A stretch of DNA of 18,726 nucleotides from Desulfobacteraceae bacterium (GCA_007136525.1 SLGU01000032.1:1-18726); one strand, 5' to 3'; counted from the first letter of the stretch, positions 1 through 8,067 are shown. Numbers and translations are program-made. Notes: generated by a model from the letters alone, not told the origin.

Positions 1-419
1 AAGATGTAAAAGCAACAGATATCGATGCGCTGATTTTACCGGGCGGCTTTGGCGCGGCAAAAAACCTCAGCAACTTCGCTATCAAGGGAAAAGACGCGGA
101 TATTCACCCGGAAGTTCACCGACTGATTTCAGAAATGGCGGACGCGAAAAAACCGGTCGGCGCAATCTGTATTTCGCCTGTTGTGCTGGCGGGTGTGCTC
201 CGGGACAGGCACCCGGAAGTCAGCATCGGAAATGACCTTGGCACCGCTGATGCCATTGAGGCAATGGGCGGCCGGCACAATGTCTGCGCCGTGGATATGA
301 TACACGTCGACAAAAAGAACAACCTGGTTTCAACGCCTGCATACATGCTGGGTCCCGGCATTGCAGAAGTTGCAAAGGGGATTGAAATGCTGGTTGATAA
401 AATATTCAGTATGCACTGA
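1..419 (+). CDS. elbB: ElbB-like isoprenoid biosynthesis glyoxalase (DJ-1/PfpI family), 3' part
   Basis: The gene enters from the left edge; the open frame runs from base 3 and about 138 C-terminal residues are visible, against roughly 217 in the whole family member. It shows the DJ-1/PfpI 'LPGGFGAAKNL' loop and the nucleophile-elbow 'GAICISP', whose cysteine is the expected catalytic residue. 'GPGIAEVAKGIEMLVDKI' fits the ElbB C-terminus. ElbB proteins are small cytoplasmic class I glutamine-amidotransferase-like enzymes with weak glyoxalase activity, linked by name to isoprenoid synthesis; their physiological substrate is not settled. It converges on the DHH-CBS gene with a 40-bp gap in which I see no convincing terminator hairpin. 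The family call is firm; the exact cellular role is not. Confidence 0.87.
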   Translation, partial: DVKATDIDALILPGGFGAAKNLSNFAIKGKDADIHPEVHRLISEMADAKKPVGAICISPVVLAGVLRDRHPEVSIGNDLGTADAIEAMGGRHNVCAVDMIHVDKKNNLVSTPAYMLGPGIAEVAKGIEMLVDKIFSMH

Positions 420-459
420 GGATCATAAACGCGTCAGCGCTTTCAAGCCTTTCCGGTTG

Positions 460-1758
460 TTACTCCGGAATGGTATCATAAAAGAAACGCATCGCATCGC
501 TGCGTGAGACAATCCCGATAACCTTGCCGTCTTCAATTACAGGCAGGCGCCCGACATCATATTTGACCATCAGCCTGGCTGCGTGCATGGGGCTTTTTCC
601 CGGGGTGATCGTTATTAGCTGCCTGCTCATGAACGCTTTCACAGGGGACTTCAGCTTGGCCGCCTTCTTCACTTTTCTGAAGTCCCTCCTTGAAATCACG
701 CCCACCAGCTTGCCGTCGTCAATTACCGGCAGCCCGGTACACCCCTTTTCTTCCAATATTCTGGAGACGTCGCTCATTGGCGTGTCAGACGTTACGGAGT
801 TGACCGGATAGGACATCAGGTCGAATATGCTTATGGAACTTTCCTGGTTTCCCTTCAGCAGTTCAACAATCCATTCCTTGAGTGCCAAGGGGTTGACAGC
901 TTTCAACATTGCCGAGCCGGCACCGGGATGGCCGCCCCCTCCCATGCTCCGCATGACCGCACCAATATTGACATCGGACGTTCCGCTTCTGCCGATGATA
1001 ATACATTTATCATTTTCTGCACTGGAAAAAATGCCGAACGCCACATCCACATTCAGGATATCCCTGTACATGTGAACCACAAGGGAAAGGTTATTCACAT
1101 GACCGTCAATTTCCGTGATGTTAATGCTTGTTTTAAGATTGTTGATAAGGACCCTGTCAGCTGTTTTTAACATTTCAAAGAGGATTTCCTTCTGTTTCTG
1201 GCCGTATGCAGGCTGTAAAAATGTTCTCAGAATGGAAAGATCTGCGCTGCTTTCAAGCAGAAAAGCGGCCGCCCTGGCATCCTCCGGGGTGGTAGAAGGG
1301 AAAGTGAGGCTTCCCGTGTCTTCGTAAAGTCCGCAAAGAAACAAGGTCGCCTGAATGGGAGTCAACGGTATGGATTCTTTTCTGATGCGTCTCAACATCA
1401 ATGTAATATTTGCCCCGACAGGCTCCTGGCATTTCCAGGCGGCAGAGAAATTGCAATCGTTTTCATGATGATCCCATAAAATAACGTCGAGAAGGTTATT
1501 GTTTTTCAGCGCTTCCATCCGGTCCAGCCGCTCCCATTGATTGGTGTCTACCACGACAAGCGAAGTGACGGCGCTCAAATCGACATCTTCCACCGCTTTC
1601 AGGTTGAAAAGGTCTTTGTGAATGGACAGAAAAGCCTTGAGGTTTGGATTGTGTGCCTTTGGAAGGACGGGCACCGCGCCGGGATAAATGAGGGTTGCGG
1701 CGACCAGGGAAGCCAGGCCGTCAAAATCGGTACTCTTGTGGGTGGTTGCAATCTGCAT
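460..1758 (-). CDS. DHH/DHHA1 phosphoesterase with two CBS domains, lacking a nucleotidyltransferase domain
   Basis: A 432-residue protein. I start it at the ATG at 1758 because a strong GGAGG (1763-1767) lies 4 nt upstream and 'MQIATTHKSTDFDG' is where the family homology begins; the open frame continues 25 codons further upstream. DHH motifs, in order: H7-x3-D11-x-D13, D71 in 'VVVDTN', D96-H97-H98, and D147 in 'LYEDTGS'. A DHHA1 segment with 'GGGGHPGAG' (253-261) follows, then two CBS domains (about 278-330 and 340-395). All metal ligands expected of an active DHH hydrolase (nanoRNase, pAp or cyclic-dinucleotide phosphodiesterase type) are present; the substrate is unknown. In many Desulfobacterota relatives as I recall them, this same DHH-CBS-CBS half is fused to a poly(A)-polymerase/tRNA nucleotidyltransferase half. 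Here the protein stops just after the second CBS domain. CBS pairs usually bind adenosine nucleotides, so regulation by adenylates is likely. Confidence 0.88.
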   Translation of the reverse strand: MQIATTHKSTDFDGLASLVAATLIYPGAVPVLPKAHNPNLKAFLSIHKDLFNLKAVEDVDLSAVTSLVVVDTNQWERLDRMEALKNNNLLDVILWDHHENDCNFSAAWKCQEPVGANITLMLRRIRKESIPLTPIQATLFLCGLYEDTGSLTFPSTTPEDARAAAFLLESSADLSILRTFLQPAYGQKQKEILFEMLKTADRVLINNLKTSINITEIDGHVNNLSLVVHMYRDILNVDVAFGIFSSAENDKCIIIGRSGTSDVNIGAVMRSMGGGGHPGAGSAMLKAVNPLALKEWIVELLKGNQESSISIFDLMSYPVNSVTSDTPMSDVSRILEEKGCTGLPVIDDGKLVGVISRRDFRKVKKAAKLKSPVKAFMSRQLITITPGKSPMHAARLMVKYDVGRLPVIEDGKVIGIVSRSDAMRFFYDTIPE

Positions 1759-1811
1759 TTCGCCTCCGGCATCAATTAAATAAGGTCGGGGAGAATAGCT
1801 GCTTCTAATAG

Positions 1812-2135
1812 TGACGGCTTCGAAAAAAGCCAACAGCTCCGTTGTACTTCATCTGAAATTAAATGTACGCACAAGTTCTTTCAATTACACTATATTCGTT
1901 GGATTTGAGGGTATGTTTTTTGCTTTGCCATCTCAGATGCGACATTTTTATGGGTCATTAAAAGTATCCAATATAAAGCGACCAGATTCAAGTTTTTTTC
2001 ATTTTTTTTAAGCAAAACGACTATTTAGAAAAGGTTTTGCTTGACATTGAATTTTAAATTTACTACTTATTCAATATGTTTCTGCGCTTTTCGCTCTGAA
2101 AAGGGCGATGCTACATGACTTTTGCGAAGTCGTCA
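1812..2135. repeat. Possible degenerate palindromic (MITE-like) element
   Basis: The left end, TGACGGCTTCGAAAAA (1812-1827), matches the reverse complement of the right end (2120-2135, reading TGACGACTTCGCAAAA) at 14 of 16 positions. Both resemble the 'acgacttcgtaaaa' terminus of the better-preserved element at 14457. An internal 'tgtacgcacaag' near 1863 recalls the central 'cgtacgcataag' of that element. No target-site duplication is evident and the interior is not palindromic throughout, so this may be an old decayed insertion, or two separate remnants. Confidence 0.4.
2041..2069 (+). promoter_or_regulatory. Candidate sigma-70 promoter for the PilZ-acyltransferase gene
   Basis: A perfect TTGACA (2041-2046) is followed by a 17-nt A/T-only-rich spacer and a poor -10 (TACTTA, 2064-2069); TATTCA at 2068 is an alternative but badly spaced. 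It points at the PilZ gene starting at 2224, giving a leader of about 150 nt. The -35 is convincing and the -10 is not. Confidence 0.35.
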
Positions 2136-2223
2136 ATTTTGGAGGCACCTGCGGCCTGACAGGTATTCCTGTTGGGCTTAAAAGCCGCTTCCGGTAACAT
2201 CAAAGGATAATTTTTCCTTACCG

Positions 2224-4323
2224 ATGGACTATATATCCGAGTCAAAACAACCGGAAAAAGCCATCCCGCATGGCATTGACGCTTCTCAAAAAAAGCTTGT
2301 GCTGGTTGATGGCACAGGTAGTGATTCTGAAAATACAGCGCCTGAAAAAAAAGAAGGCACGATTTCCAGGAAAAGACTTGTAAACAAGCTGAATCACTTT
2401 CACTTCAAAAGCAAACCCGTACGGATTCTATTCAAAAACCCTTCCGACAACCTTACCGTCCATGTCAACGCCCAACCCCAACCGTGTTTTGGCAGATACG
2501 TCGTCTGCTTATGGGTTGATACGGATGAATGGAAAACCGTATCCGGGTCCTATCGCTTTCACGGTTTCGATTTGATCACGGATGAAATGGTCATCAGCGT
2601 TCCTGCAACGATGCGTGCGATAAGCGACAAGGGAATATGCCTGGAACTCCCGGACAGAGCTTTAGAGCATACCAGTCGAAAGGTAACGCGCTATTCCTGC
2701 GCACCCTTAAATGTCAAACTGATTCAAAGCGGCATTATTTTTTCCGGTACGCTTAAGGATTTCAGCACGTTCTCCTTTCGCGTGACCATCAACGGGAGCA
2801 ATGAGGCCCCTGTCAACCTGATGAATACCAGTTACCCGGTCAATGCAATTCTTATGGCCGGTGAAATGCCCGTATATACGGGCGAATGCAGAATATTGAA
2901 ACACACTGAACGATTGCGTCGCAAGGATGTCATCCTCGTCCCTTCAAAAAAACCGATCCAGCGCTTTTCTCCAAGGGTTCACCGCAGCAAGCGCATCGTT
3001 TTGAAACCATCACCGGATATCCTGTTTTGTCATCCGGTTACCGGGGCCATGGTAAACCTTAAAGTTCTGGACATATCCGGATCAGGGGTCGCCGTAGAAG
3101 ATGATGAAGAAAACTCAATGCTTCTTCCCGGCCTGATCATTCCTGAACTGACGATAAATTTTTCCAACAGCTTCTCTTTGGTCTGCCAGGCCCAGGTGCT
3201 TTACCGGCGAACCTTTCTGGGGAAAAATGAAACCCCGATAGCCAAGTGCGGCATAACCTTTCTGGACGTAGACCCCGACGATCATCTCAAATTGCTCTCA
3301 ATGCTACATAATGCTGAAAATCAGAACATCTATATCTGCAACTCCGTGGATACGGACAAGCTTTGGGAATTCTTCTTTGAAACCGGTTTTATTTACCCCA
3401 AGAAATACGCATTTCTGCATGGATGCAGCGAGCAGGTTAAAAAGACATATAATACGCTGTATTCAAAACAATCCGGCATTTCACGGCATTTTACCTGGCA
3501 GAAAAAGGGCGAAATCCTGGCCCACCTGGCGATGCTCCGGTTTTATGAAAAATCCTGGCTCATTCACCATCTTGCGGCCAGGACATCCCGGCACCTTGGT
3601 GCCGGGGTCGAGGTGTTGAACCAGATAAGTGATTTTACGCTGGATTCCTACCGGCTTGGATCAAGCAATATGGATTACCTGTTTTGTTATTTCAGGCCCG
3701 AGATGCGATTTCCGAACCATTTTTTCGGCGGCATTGCAAGGGATGTCAAAAATCCAAGAGCATGCTCTCTTGACAGCTTTGCCTATATTCTTTTCAGGGC
3801 GAAAGACCAGGGCTGCGAACTGCCCGCCCAATGGACGCTCGGCAAGCCTGAATCGAAGGATCTGGCAGCGCTTGATAATTTTTATACCCAGGTATCCGGC
3901 GGACTGATGCTCAATGTCCTGGATATGCTGCCCGACGAAGACATGGTTGAGCGAAAAGGCCTCGCAGGCCAGTACCGGGATCATGGCCTGCTCCGGGAGC
4001 GCCGCATATATGCGCTGAAAAACGATAATTGCCTGAAGGCCATCATGATGGTCAATATTTCTGATATCGCATTAAACCTGTCGGATCTTACGAACTGTAT
4101 CAGCTTGTTTATCATTGACAAAGAGGGCCTTGAGCCAAGCATCCTGCACCAGGCGCTGTCCATAACCGCCAAACACTATGTGCGGCAAAAATTTCCGGTG
4201 CTCGTCTATCCGATGGATTATATCAATGACCACGGCATTTCCTACAACCGTGTTTACCAGCTTTGGGCTTTAAGCATGGAATATTCCGATGAATGCCTGA
4301 AACATTACAGCAGTTTCTTTTAA
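2224..4323 (+). CDS. PilZ-domain protein with C-terminal acyltransferase-like region
   Basis: A 699-residue protein without signal peptide or clear membrane segment. A basic, polar N-terminus (1-65) precedes a first PilZ-like half (about 145-250) with an R152-x3-R156 pair, but its following loop reads 'DFSTFS', losing the usual glycine. A second PilZ domain (about 248-350) has an arginine-rich entry (R251, R254, R257) and an intact D283-x-S285-x2-G288, so this one probably binds cyclic di-GMP. The C-terminal half (about 355-699, from 'LWEFFFETGFIYPKKYAF') resembles GNAT/N-acyltransferase-type domains; I see no motif proving catalysis. Inference: an acyltransferase or related enzyme gated by cyclic di-GMP. 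The start is the ATG at 2224; only a weak, distant AAGGAT precedes it, so initiation may be inefficient or the true start may differ. A methyltransferase gene follows after 65 bp and probably shares the transcript. Confidence 0.72.
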   Translation: MDYISESKQPEKAIPHGIDASQKKLVLVDGTGSDSENTAPEKKEGTISRKRLVNKLNHFHFKSKPVRILFKNPSDNLTVHVNAQPQPCFGRYVVCLWVDTDEWKTVSGSYRFHGFDLITDEMVISVPATMRAISDKGICLELPDRALEHTSRKVTRYSCAPLNVKLIQSGIIFSGTLKDFSTFSFRVTINGSNEAPVNLMNTSYPVNAILMAGEMPVYTGECRILKHTERLRRKDVILVPSKKPIQRFSPRVHRSKRIVLKPSPDILFCHPVTGAMVNLKVLDISGSGVAVEDDEENSMLLPGLIIPELTINFSNSFSLVCQAQVLYRRTFLGKNETPIAKCGITFLDVDPDDHLKLLSMLHNAENQNIYICNSVDTDKLWEFFFETGFIYPKKYAFLHGCSEQVKKTYNTLYSKQSGISRHFTWQKKGEILAHLAMLRFYEKSWLIHHLAARTSRHLGAGVEVLNQISDFTLDSYRLGSSNMDYLFCYFRPEMRFPNHFFGGIARDVKNPRACSLDSFAYILFRAKDQGCELPAQWTLGKPESKDLAALDNFYTQVSGGLMLNVLDMLPDEDMVERKGLAGQYRDHGLLRERRIYALKNDNCLKAIMMVNISDIALNLSDLTNCISLFIIDKEGLEPSILHQALSITAKHYVRQKFPVLVYPMDYINDHGISYNRVYQLWALSMEYSDECLKHYSSFF

Positions 4324-4388
4324 CCGGTTGAATGGCTGCGGCATCAACCTGTTTGTATTGATATTAATACTTAACGTGGAAAACGATT

Positions 4389-5195
4389 ATGCCAGATACA
4401 GCATATTTAATGGAAAACGAAGCCGAGTCCATCCGCATTGAAGTTAAAACCAGGGCGGACATTATAGAACAGCAGGCACGATGGGCAGGGATACTGCCCG
4501 GCATGCGAATTGCCGATATAGGGTGCGGCCCCGGCAAGACAACAAACATTCTCCATTCAATGGTTCAACCGGGGGGAGAGACGGTGGGTATCGATTTTTC
4601 TGAAAGCCGTATCAATCATGCCCGGAAGAGATATGGCGGCGAAGGTATTTCTTTTTATTGCATGAATATTCATGACGACATGACCAACCTCGGCCGGTTC
4701 GATTTGATCTGGGTGCGTTTCATGTTGGAATACCACCGCAGCAGCAGCATTGACATCGTCTCGCGCCTTACCGACTTGCTGCACCCGGAAGGCATCATGT
4801 GCCTGATCGATCTTGACCAGAATTGCCTGAATCACTATGATGCGCCCCCCCGCCTTTCAGCCGCGCTCAAGGGCCTTGTAAACCACCTTTTCGAATACCA
4901 TGATTTTGACCCGCTCGCCGGCAGAAAACTCTATTCCTACCTTTACGATCTGAACTTCAGGAATATCGACGTACGCTTTGAGCCGCATCACCTGATTTTC
5001 GGTAAAATTAATGATATTGATTATTTCAACTGGAAAAAAAAGGTCCTGGTGGCGGGAAAAGCTTCGGGATATGGTTTCAGCGAGTATGGCGGCAATTTTG
5101 ATGCGTTTTATAATGAATTTGACAGTTTTTTCAAAAGTCCGAGGCGATTCACCTATACACCCGTCATCTGCTCCAGGGGGCGCAAGCCTGTGTAA
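4389..5195 (+). CDS. Class I SAM-dependent methyltransferase
   Basis: A 268-residue cytoplasmic protein. Motif I, 'IADIGCGPGK' (41-50), is the SAM-binding glycine loop. The acidic residue of motif II is D69 in 'VGIDFSES', and 'FDLIWVRFMLEY' (104-115) matches the motif IV strand. The arrangement is of the Methyltransf_25/31 kind (small-molecule or lipid type). The last 100 residues form a variable substrate cap, so the substrate cannot be named. It lies 65 bp after the PilZ-acyltransferase gene in the same direction, suggesting both enzymes act on one product. Its stop lies only 9 bp from the stop of the convergent HD-GYP gene. A weak GTGGA precedes the ATG. Confidence 0.85.
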   Translation: MPDTAYLMENEAESIRIEVKTRADIIEQQARWAGILPGMRIADIGCGPGKTTNILHSMVQPGGETVGIDFSESRINHARKRYGGEGISFYCMNIHDDMTNLGRFDLIWVRFMLEYHRSSSIDIVSRLTDLLHPEGIMCLIDLDQNCLNHYDAPPRLSAALKGLVNHLFEYHDFDPLAGRKLYSYLYDLNFRNIDVRFEPHHLIFGKINDIDYFNWKKKVLVAGKASGYGFSEYGGNFDAFYNEFDSFFKSPRRFTYTPVICSRGRKPV

Positions 5196-5204
5196 CATCG
5201 ACTT

Positions 5205-7184
5205 TCAAAGCCTGACCCCGGATATCATCTTTTCCCGGCATCCATGCAGGTCTTTGCCGTTTCCCGGATATGAATAGTAATAGCAGATAAAGGCCTCAAC
5301 GATGTCACCGTCAAAATGGGTTCCTGAATGCCGTATAAGCAGTTCGATGGCTTTATCCGGGGCCATGGGCATTTTATAATACCGGCTTGCCGTCAATGCC
5401 TCAAAATAATCAGCAATCGCAATAATTTTGGCGCCAAGTGGAATTTCCTCATCCTTCAGCCCCTTGGGATACCCGGTGCCGTCCAGTTTTTCATGATGGG
5501 ATCCTGCAACGTACGGCACATCTTTCAGATATCCATCGAATTCAATTTTCTCGAGTATTTCTGTCGTTTTTTCAGCATGGCACTTGATGTGCTCCAATTC
5601 ATTTTCAGTAAATCTGTCCTTCTTTTTGAGCAGGTCATCGGGGATGCCGATTTTCCCGTAATCATGAAGCAACGCCGCGATTCTCACCATTTCAGTATAT
5701 TCCCGGTCCAGTCCGAGTTCGACGCAGATTCCAACACTGTATTCGGAAACGCGCTCAGAATGTCCGCTGGTAATCGGGTCCCTGGCGTCAATGGTTGAAA
5801 CCATAACCTGCAACACGGATTTCAGCTGTTTTTCCCGGGCTTCCAAATGTTCTGTGTGCCGAATACTGATCCCAACAACATTGGATATCCCCATCAACAA
5901 GCTCTTGTCGCTTTGAACGAGCGTTCTTTTGGTCCTGATATTATCCACCGCAAGAAGGCCAAGACTCTCATTGTCACAGATGATCGGGCAGCAGATAAAC
6001 GCACGAGCCCCGATCTTTTCAGCGAATTCAATGCTTCGCCTTGACAGCGTTTCCTCGATTTCGTTGATATCATTGACCAGGAAGGACTTCTTCGATTTCA
6101 GGGATACAACAAAAACCCCTTTGGATTTTGGGTTGTCGAGATTGAATTTGATATTTTTCAAAAACTGGTACTGCTGGTCGGTATACCCGTACCCCGCCTT
6201 GAAGGACAGGACGCTTTTATCTTTTGATGCCAGCATGATCATTCCCCGGTCGTAATCAAGCCGGTTCTCAAGGATTCGGACAATTTCAGCGAGCACATCG
6301 TCAATGATGTAATAACGGTTAACAAACTGCTCGATTTCGCGGGTAACAAGGGCATTATTGTAATTCAGGTCGATGTGTTCTACCAGGCTTTCACTGATAT
6401 TGCGGATTTTTGCTAAAGTGGCATTCAGATAATTTTTATTCAGGGTTTCATTCAGGTACGATAAACCGAGAAAAACGGACAGGCAGAAAACGATCGTGTA
6501 GCCGACGACCTGCAAGGGGAAAAAAATTATGGAAATCCCGGTCAGCAGGACAAAAAAGATAAGGAGGTAGTTCTTAAACAGCCGGAAATTGTCCGTAAAT
6601 GATCGTTCCCAGGAAATAATGTACCGGCAGGAAGGATCTCCCCTGAAGATACATTCCGGGTGTTCAATTTCAGGAATTTTGTTGTTGAACAAGGTCAATA
6701 TGGCTTCAAAAAAGCCTTTCCGGTTTTCGCATTGGAATGGTTTTTCGGATATTTGAGGATACGGTGTGACAACCACCTCAACCTTGTTAGAAGAAAGTTT
6801 TCGGGATTCCAGGTGCGATGAACGGGTAAAATTAGAGCTTGTTTTGCCAATTTTTTCATAGGCTGACGCCGGTGTGAGAAAGCCAAGCACGTATTGCCAC
6901 ATAACCCCCACACTTTCCGGGGAGGCGGCATATTGTCCTGCTTCCCTGGCGATGTTAGGGTTGCCGGTCTGCCTTACGGATTCTTCGAAGAAACGGTCGA
7001 CTTGATTCTGGGTGAACCAATGTCCCTGATCGTTGACTTCATATGGCTTCATTCCGGCCCGTTGCAACAGGTGAAAAGTGTCAACATAGGGGTATTTTTT
7101 TCGCAACAGCTGAATAAATGGTAAAATTATACGGCTGTTGTAAAGGGGCTTGTCATTGGGGCTGTCGTTAGAATCAGTAATCAT
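5205..7184 (-). CDS. Membrane HD-GYP protein (predicted cyclic-di-GMP phosphodiesterase) with sensor domain and GAF
   Basis: 659 residues. The N-terminal sensor region (about 12-192) starts 'YNSRIILPFIQLLRKKYP' and ends in a cysteine-bearing segment (C152 in 'QCENRKG', C178 in 'HPECIF', C186 in 'DPSCRY') that recalls V4R/4-vinyl-reductase-like ligand domains. Two membrane helices (about 203-245) follow, then a linker, a GAF domain (about 288-445) and the HD-GYP domain (about 460-640). The catalytic residues are intact: H507-D508 in 'LLHDYGKIGIPD', H563-H564 and the GYP signature in 'HHEKLDGTGYPKG' (563-575), and D592 in 'IADYFEALTA'. Such domains hydrolyse cyclic di-GMP to pGpG or GMP. The ATG at 7184 has no obvious Shine-Dalgarno sequence. 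The enzyme probably counteracts the signal read by the PilZ proteins encoded nearby. Confidence 0.9.
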   Translation of the reverse strand: MITDSNDSPNDKPLYNSRIILPFIQLLRKKYPYVDTFHLLQRAGMKPYEVNDQGHWFTQNQVDRFFEESVRQTGNPNIAREAGQYAASPESVGVMWQYVLGFLTPASAYEKIGKTSSNFTRSSHLESRKLSSNKVEVVVTPYPQISEKPFQCENRKGFFEAILTLFNNKIPEIEHPECIFRGDPSCRYIISWERSFTDNFRLFKNYLLIFFVLLTGISIIFFPLQVVGYTIVFCLSVFLGLSYLNETLNKNYLNATLAKIRNISESLVEHIDLNYNNALVTREIEQFVNRYYIIDDVLAEIVRILENRLDYDRGMIMLASKDKSVLSFKAGYGYTDQQYQFLKNIKFNLDNPKSKGVFVVSLKSKKSFLVNDINEIEETLSRRSIEFAEKIGARAFICCPIICDNESLGLLAVDNIRTKRTLVQSDKSLLMGISNVVGISIRHTEHLEAREKQLKSVLQVMVSTIDARDPITSGHSERVSEYSVGICVELGLDREYTEMVRIAALLHDYGKIGIPDDLLKKKDRFTENELEHIKCHAEKTTEILEKIEFDGYLKDVPYVAGSHHEKLDGTGYPKGLKDEEIPLGAKIIAIADYFEALTASRYYKMPMAPDKAIELLIRHSGTHFDGDIVEAFICYYYSYPGNGKDLHGCREKMISGVRL

Positions 7185-7386
7185 AATTGCGATGTTTGAC
7201 GGGATGTTCGTGCATTGGTTGTATGATTCTACTGTTTAAAATGTAATTTGATGATTTGTAGTCTTTTTGCTACACCTCCAATACACTAATTATTTCAATT
7301 TGTAAACCTAAAGAATTGCGAATAAAGAGAATTTTTCTTCCAGGTTGAAGAATGAACAGTCAGCCAAATAACCCTGCCGCGTTGGA

Positions 7387-7845
7387 TTAATTGGCGGTTT
7401 GCCGCGGTGCGATGGATTGAAGGAATTGCTTCGCATCCAAACTGTTCATTTCCGCTGCTTTCTGCATTTCCACGGTTCCCTGAATTGTGTCACCGAAGCG
7501 GATATATATCCAGGCCTTCCCATATTGATAGAGAGCAGAACCGGGATTAAGACGTTTCGCCATGTTAACCGCCTCCATTGCCTCATGAAAATCACCATTC
7601 TCGGCATATGCGATACTCATATTAAAATGCGCTCCACTGTTTTCCGGCTCGAGTTCGATGGCATTCTGAAACGCCTGAATTGCGGCATTCTGGTTCCCGT
7701 AAACGGACAGAAGCGCGCCCTTGTCAAACCAGTAGTGAAAATCTTTGGCTCCGTTTTGCGCAAAAAGCCCTGCGGGCAGCAAAAGAATTGAAAACGCCAA
7801 CAGCAACATGAATTTACTGCATGAAACGAAATGAGTGGTGTTCAT
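7387..7845 (-). CDS. Small exported tetratricopeptide-repeat protein
   Basis: 152 residues from the ATG at 7845, chosen because AGGAGA (7851-7856) lies 5 nt upstream and the protein then opens with a textbook signal peptide: a polar start, the hydrophobic 'FMLLLAFSILLLPAG', and a likely cleavage after 'LFA' near residue 29. The upstream extension of the frame (to 8022) runs through a promoter and leader and should be discarded. The mature part has about three TPR units, e.g. 'GNQNAAIQAFQNAIELEP' and 'GDFHEAMEAVNMAKRLNP'. TPRs bind partner proteins; a periplasmic scaffold role is likely but no partner can be named. It has its own strong promoter, so it is probably expressed apart from the seven-gene run upstream. 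Confidence 0.85.
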   Translation of the reverse strand: MNTTHFVSCSKFMLLLAFSILLLPAGLFAQNGAKDFHYWFDKGALLSVYGNQNAAIQAFQNAIELEPENSGAHFNMSIAYAENGDFHEAMEAVNMAKRLNPGSALYQYGKAWIYIRFGDTIQGTVEMQKAAEMNSLDAKQFLQSIAPRQTAN

Positions 7846-7999
7846 CGTTGTCTCCTGAAAAGTTGATGGTTTAGTGGGGCCGTCGGCGGCCCGGGGAAAC
7901 GGTGAAAAACAGAAAAAACTTGTTGAAGGCGCTAAAGACGAATTTTGTTTTTGAATGCAAATGTGTGATACAGCGCCTTCTGGATATTTATAATCCAAT
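7846..7999 (-). promoter_or_regulatory. Structured 5' leader of the exported TPR gene
   Basis: About 150 nt of predicted untranslated leader. It contains a perfect 9-bp inverted repeat, GAAGGCGCT (7925-7933) and AGCGCCTTC (7972-7980), with a 38-nt loop, and a compact hairpin of 6 GC pairs with a 4-nt loop (7877-7892), ending about 20 nt before the ribosome-binding site. It does not match a riboswitch family that I recognise, and neither hairpin is followed by a U tract. Confidence 0.5.
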
Positions 8000-8005
8000 G
8001 CGATA

Positions 8006-8035
8006 ATTATAAACTTTGTCATAATGGGATGTCAA
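8006..8035 (-). promoter_or_regulatory. Near-perfect sigma-70 promoter for the exported TPR gene
   Basis: On the minus strand TTGACA (8035-8030) and TATAAT (8011-8006) both match the consensus exactly, separated by 18 nt. Transcription should begin near 7999. It lies between the stop of the SPL-like gene (8068) and the TPR gene, so it makes the latter independent. Confidence 0.75.
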
Positions 8036-8067
8036 CGGAGTGCTTTAAAAACCGATTGCAGGGGCTT

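Larger units (their letters stand above)
1759..2223. other. 465-bp AT-rich intergenic region between divergent genes
   Basis: It separates the divergent DHH-CBS and PilZ-acyltransferase genes, so promoters for both must lie here or nearby. Most of it (1812-2135) is bounded by imperfect inverted ends related to the MITE at 14457-14606, and a perfect -35 hexamer sits at 2041. No credible protein-coding frame, tRNA or CRISPR-like repeat is visible. The remaining part, 2136-2223, contains only an A-rich leader and a weak AAGGAT upstream of the next start. Confidence 0.6.

Noticed and set aside
420..459. Bidirectional terminator between elbB and the DHH-CBS gene
   Set aside because: No stem of useful length followed by a T tract on either strand in the 40-bp gap.
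3311..3619. 102-codon plus-strand frame inside the PilZ-acyltransferase gene, and similar long antisense frames opposite purC, uvrC and the ParB-like gene
   Set aside because: They overlap well-supported genes in other frames, show no recognisable family, and lack ribosome-binding sites.
7326..7365. Weak stem (ttcttc / gaagaa) downstream of the exported TPR gene as a terminator
   Set aside because: Only 6 mostly A/T pairs and no uninterrupted T run on the transcript side; not strong enough to annotate.
7846..8022. Upstream extension of the exported TPR protein (59 extra residues)
   Set aside because: It would read through a consensus -10 and the structured leader, and would bury a clear signal peptide; the ATG at 7845 has a good AGGAGA.
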